A stretch of 7,349 nucleotides of DNA from Gammaproteobacteria bacterium UBA6173. Lineage in GTDB: Bacteria > Pseudomonadota > Gammaproteobacteria > Pseudomonadales > Pseudohongiellaceae. Shown piece by piece: positions 5,597 through 7,349 of the stretch; the first letter of the stretch is position 1, and each line of letters starts with the position of its first letter. A program made the position numbers and the translations under genes. The DNA lies in NCBI GenBank assembly GCA_002422225.1, contig DITX01000074.1, positions 18,847 through 26,195 of the forward strand, given 5' to 3'. A model generated the notes under the pieces. It saw only the letters and a list, made by a program, of their open reading frames with translations, searched no databases and had not been told where the DNA came from.

Positions 5597-6760
5597 TTGT
5601 TTAGTCTAGATTTATTAACACTGGTATTTACCATTGCGCTCGCCTCTACGGTGAGTGCGCTGGTTATGATTGTGCTGTGGCGTGTAAACCGCACAATGCC
5701 AGGTATCTGGTTGTGGACTTTATCAGTACTGATAAGTGCATTAGCCTTTTTCTGCAGTGTGCTCGGCAATATTGCCCCGGATTCTGCCGCAGTTGTTACG
5801 GTGGCCAGTAATACCCTTTCGACCAGTTCTGTGATGATTGCTCTGGAAGGCTGCTTGCGTTTTAGAGGCTATAACTCTGATCGGCGCTGGAAATTGATGT
5901 TTATACTGGTGCCGGTTTTTATTCTGATCAACGCGCTGAATCTGGATGATTTGCGCATGCGCCTGATGTTGATTGATTCGTTCAGCATTGCTGGATTTCT
6001 GGCTATGTCAATTATCATGGTCTGGAAGACGGAAAACGCAACTGAGCGTAATGTGTATGCACTCTCCTCATTTTTTGCGGTGCTGCCTGCTGTGGCACTG
6101 ATCATTCGTTGGTTCAGTGTTTATGCTCAGGATTCCGCAAGCAATCTTGCCGAGCTGGCAAATGGCAATCTGATTTTTATTGCCGGGCTGGCGTATATCA
6201 TGGGCTGGACTTTCAGTCTGACGGTTGCATGTTATTACAAATCGCAAAAAACAATTTTTCTGATGTCGCGCGAAGACGCGCTGACAGCGTTGCCTAACCG
6301 CCGTAGTATCGATGAAGTGCTTGGCCGCACAATATTGGAGGCAGAACGTTATGGTCGGCCATTTGGGGTCGTTATTATGGATCTGGATGACTTCAAACAT
6401 GTTAACGATACGCTTGGTCATATGATTGGTGATGCAGTGCTGGTGCAGGTTGCCGAGCGTCTGCGCGCGTTTGTCCGGGGAGCTGACTTTGTTGGCCGGC
6501 TTGGTGGTGACGAGTTTTTGTTGATTGTGCATGATATCAACTCGCCTGAAGCCGCCAGCAGAGCGGTTGATCGGCTACTACACAGCGTTAGCGGTCATGT
6601 CAACATAGAAAACCACTCGATACCTGTCGTGCCCAGCGCTGGCATCGCTATCTGGCCTGAAGATGGGGGCAACAGTCATGATCTGAAAAAAGTGGCCGAC
6701 CGACGTATGTATCTGAACAAACAAGCGCAGAGCCTCAAAGCGCCAGTCCTCCAGCCCTGA
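5597..6760 (+). CDS. Membrane diguanylate cyclase with about seven TM segments and GGDEF domain
   Basis: This 387-residue inner-membrane enzyme is predicted to make cyclic di-GMP from two GTP. Hydrophobic stretches at about 7-28, 36-58, 63-84, 99-115, 122-143, 153-174 and 190-213 suggest seven membrane segments with no large periplasmic loop. The GGDEF domain covers about 222-380: D-A-L-T-A-L-P-N-R-R at 227-236, metal-binding D262 in M-D-L-D-D-F-K-H-V-N, and an intact G-G-D-E-F at 303-307. The inhibitory I-site R-G-A-D at 294-297 sits exactly five residues before it, so product inhibition is expected. A late A-D-R-R-M-Y at 367-372 fits the domain end. It appears catalytically competent. No named sensor domain is recognised in the membrane part; MHYT and MASE families were considered but their motifs are not evident. 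It starts at TTG with a good ribosome site and its 3' end overlaps recD on the opposite strand. Confidence 0.93.
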   Translation: MFSLDLLTLVFTIALASTVSALVMIVLWRVNRTMPGIWLWTLSVLISALAFFCSVLGNIAPDSAAVVTVASNTLSTSSVMIALEGCLRFRGYNSDRRWKLMFILVPVFILINALNLDDLRMRLMLIDSFSIAGFLAMSIIMVWKTENATERNVYALSSFFAVLPAVALIIRWFSVYAQDSASNLAELANGNLIFIAGLAYIMGWTFSLTVACYYKSQKTIFLMSREDALTALPNRRSIDEVLGRTILEAERYGRPFGVVIMDLDDFKHVNDTLGHMIGDAVLVQVAERLRAFVRGADFVGRLGGDEFLLIVHDINSPEAASRAVDRLLHSVSGHVNIENHSIPVVPSAGIAIWPEDGGNSHDLKKVADRRMYLNKQAQSLKAPVLQP

Positions 6761-7349
6761 ATACCCGCGTTTGTACAGATTTCTCGAGCACCGACGTTTT
6801 GCTACAAATCAAGGTGAACTGTTTTGATGCGCGTGTGACGCCGGTGTAAATCAGTTCTCTGGTCAGGATAGGGCTGTCATGCGTGGGCAAAACCATGGCG
6901 GTGTGCGCAAATTCTGAGCCTTGTGATTTATGGACTGTCATTGCAAAAACGGTTTCTAACTGCTGTAGCCGAGTAGGCAGAATCCAGCGGATGTGTCCGG
7001 CATCTGCGGTATCCCTGAAGGCCACCCGCAGTGATGAACCTGAGGGTGATGCCGGGTTCGGATACGGCAGCGTGATGCCAATATCACCATTCATCAATTG
7101 TAGATTGTAATCATTGCTGGTGATCATGATAGGTCTGCCTGCATACCATTCATGGCTCTCATGCGCGTTTGTTGTGTCTGTTTTTGATTCCTGAATCAAG
7201 CCGTGACTGGTCAATACTGTCCGGCAGCGCGAATTCAGCGCATCAACACCAAATTCACCCGTGCGCAGTGCGGCCAGTAGTTGGAATGTTGCGTGGGCGC
7301 TGAGCACTCTATCGGCCCAGTCATCCCATGCTGCCGGAACGGCATCCAG
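6735..7349 (-). CDS. recD: Exodeoxyribonuclease V alpha subunit RecD, C-terminal part (5' end outside window)
   Basis: RecD is the 5'-3' SF1 helicase subunit of RecBCD, which processes double-strand breaks and degrades foreign linear DNA. The last 204 codons are present; the frame is open through the window edge, where it reads L-D-A-V-P-A-A-W-D-D-W-A-D-R. The family is usually about 600 or more residues, so the Walker A motif lies outside. Visible helicase signatures are G-R-P-I-M-I-T-S-N-D-Y and L-M-N-G-D-I-G-I, then motif V, V-H-K-S-Q-G-S-E, at 6912-6935, and motif VI, Y-T-G-V-T-R-A, at 6828-6848. The E. coli RecD end reads almost the same (M-T-V-H-K-S-Q-G-S-E-F, T-R-E-L-V-Y-T-A-V-T-R-A, then R-x-S-G-L-A). 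This favours RecBCD-type RecD over stand-alone RecD2. It is probably the last gene of its unit, and its 3' end overlaps the cyclase gene by 26 bp. Confidence 0.95.
   Translation of the reverse strand: MDAVPAAWDDWADRVLSAHATFQLLAALRTGEFGVDALNSRCRTVLTSHGLIQESKTDTTNAHESHEWYAGRPIMITSNDYNLQLMNGDIGITLPYPNPASPSGSSLRVAFRDTADAGHIRWILPTRLQQLETVFAMTVHKSQGSEFAHTAMVLPTHDSPILTRELIYTGVTRASKQFTLICSKTSVLEKSVQTRVFRAGGLAL

Noticed and set aside
6735..7349. A helicase fragment that might belong to an unknown defence system
   Set aside because: Motifs V and VI and the extreme C-terminus follow E. coli RecD closely, so ordinary RecBCD RecD explains it.

Overview
The window looks like chromosomal DNA of a gammaproteobacterium. 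The IleS, FkpB, IspH and RecD products all read closest to my memory of the E. coli proteins, and the ileS-fkpB-ispH order is the usual gammaproteobacterial one. Base composition looks moderate (near 50% GC by eye). A marine, Cellvibrionales-like lineage is plausible, but that is only an impression. I see no mobile element, tRNA, rRNA or CRISPR array.

Left block (1-2957, + strand): the 3' half of ileS (isoleucyl-tRNA synthetase, cut by the window edge), then fkpB (slpA-type FKBP prolyl isomerase) 10 bp later, then ispH (last enzyme of the MEP isoprenoid pathway) after 22 bp. This is the conserved ileS-lspA-fkpB-ispH housekeeping cluster, but lspA (signal peptidase II) is missing from its usual place between ileS and fkpB. 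The block ends in a perfect 11-bp stem hairpin whose loop holds the ispH stop codon.

Middle block (3017-4948, - strand): two adjacent genes, 15 bp or less apart, for secreted proteins of unknown function. They are distant paralogues. Each has a signal peptide ending in A-Q, a D-G-x-P-D-x-x-G-x-W motif just after it, a shared G-x-S-R-G-x-x-E-G-x-T-L-V core, and exactly two mature cysteines in matching places. A putative promoter for the pair lies at 5002-5030, with a perfect 10-bp palindrome (a possible repressor operator) inside its -10/-35 spacer. This is the least understood part of the window.

Right block (5081-7349): a small gamma-glutamylcyclotransferase-like (GGCT/YtfP) gene diverges from the secreted pair. 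A 147-bp gap follows that may hold the 3' remnant of a minus-strand gene. Then comes a membrane-bound diguanylate cyclase (about seven membrane segments, intact GGDEF and I-site) that starts at TTG. Its 3' end overlaps, tail to tail by 26 bp, the 3' end of recD (RecBCD alpha subunit), which enters from the right edge on the - strand.

No complete new multi-gene system is evident. The best candidates for something undescribed are the secreted paralogue pair with its operator-like palindrome and the coding-like fragment in the 5450-5596 gap.
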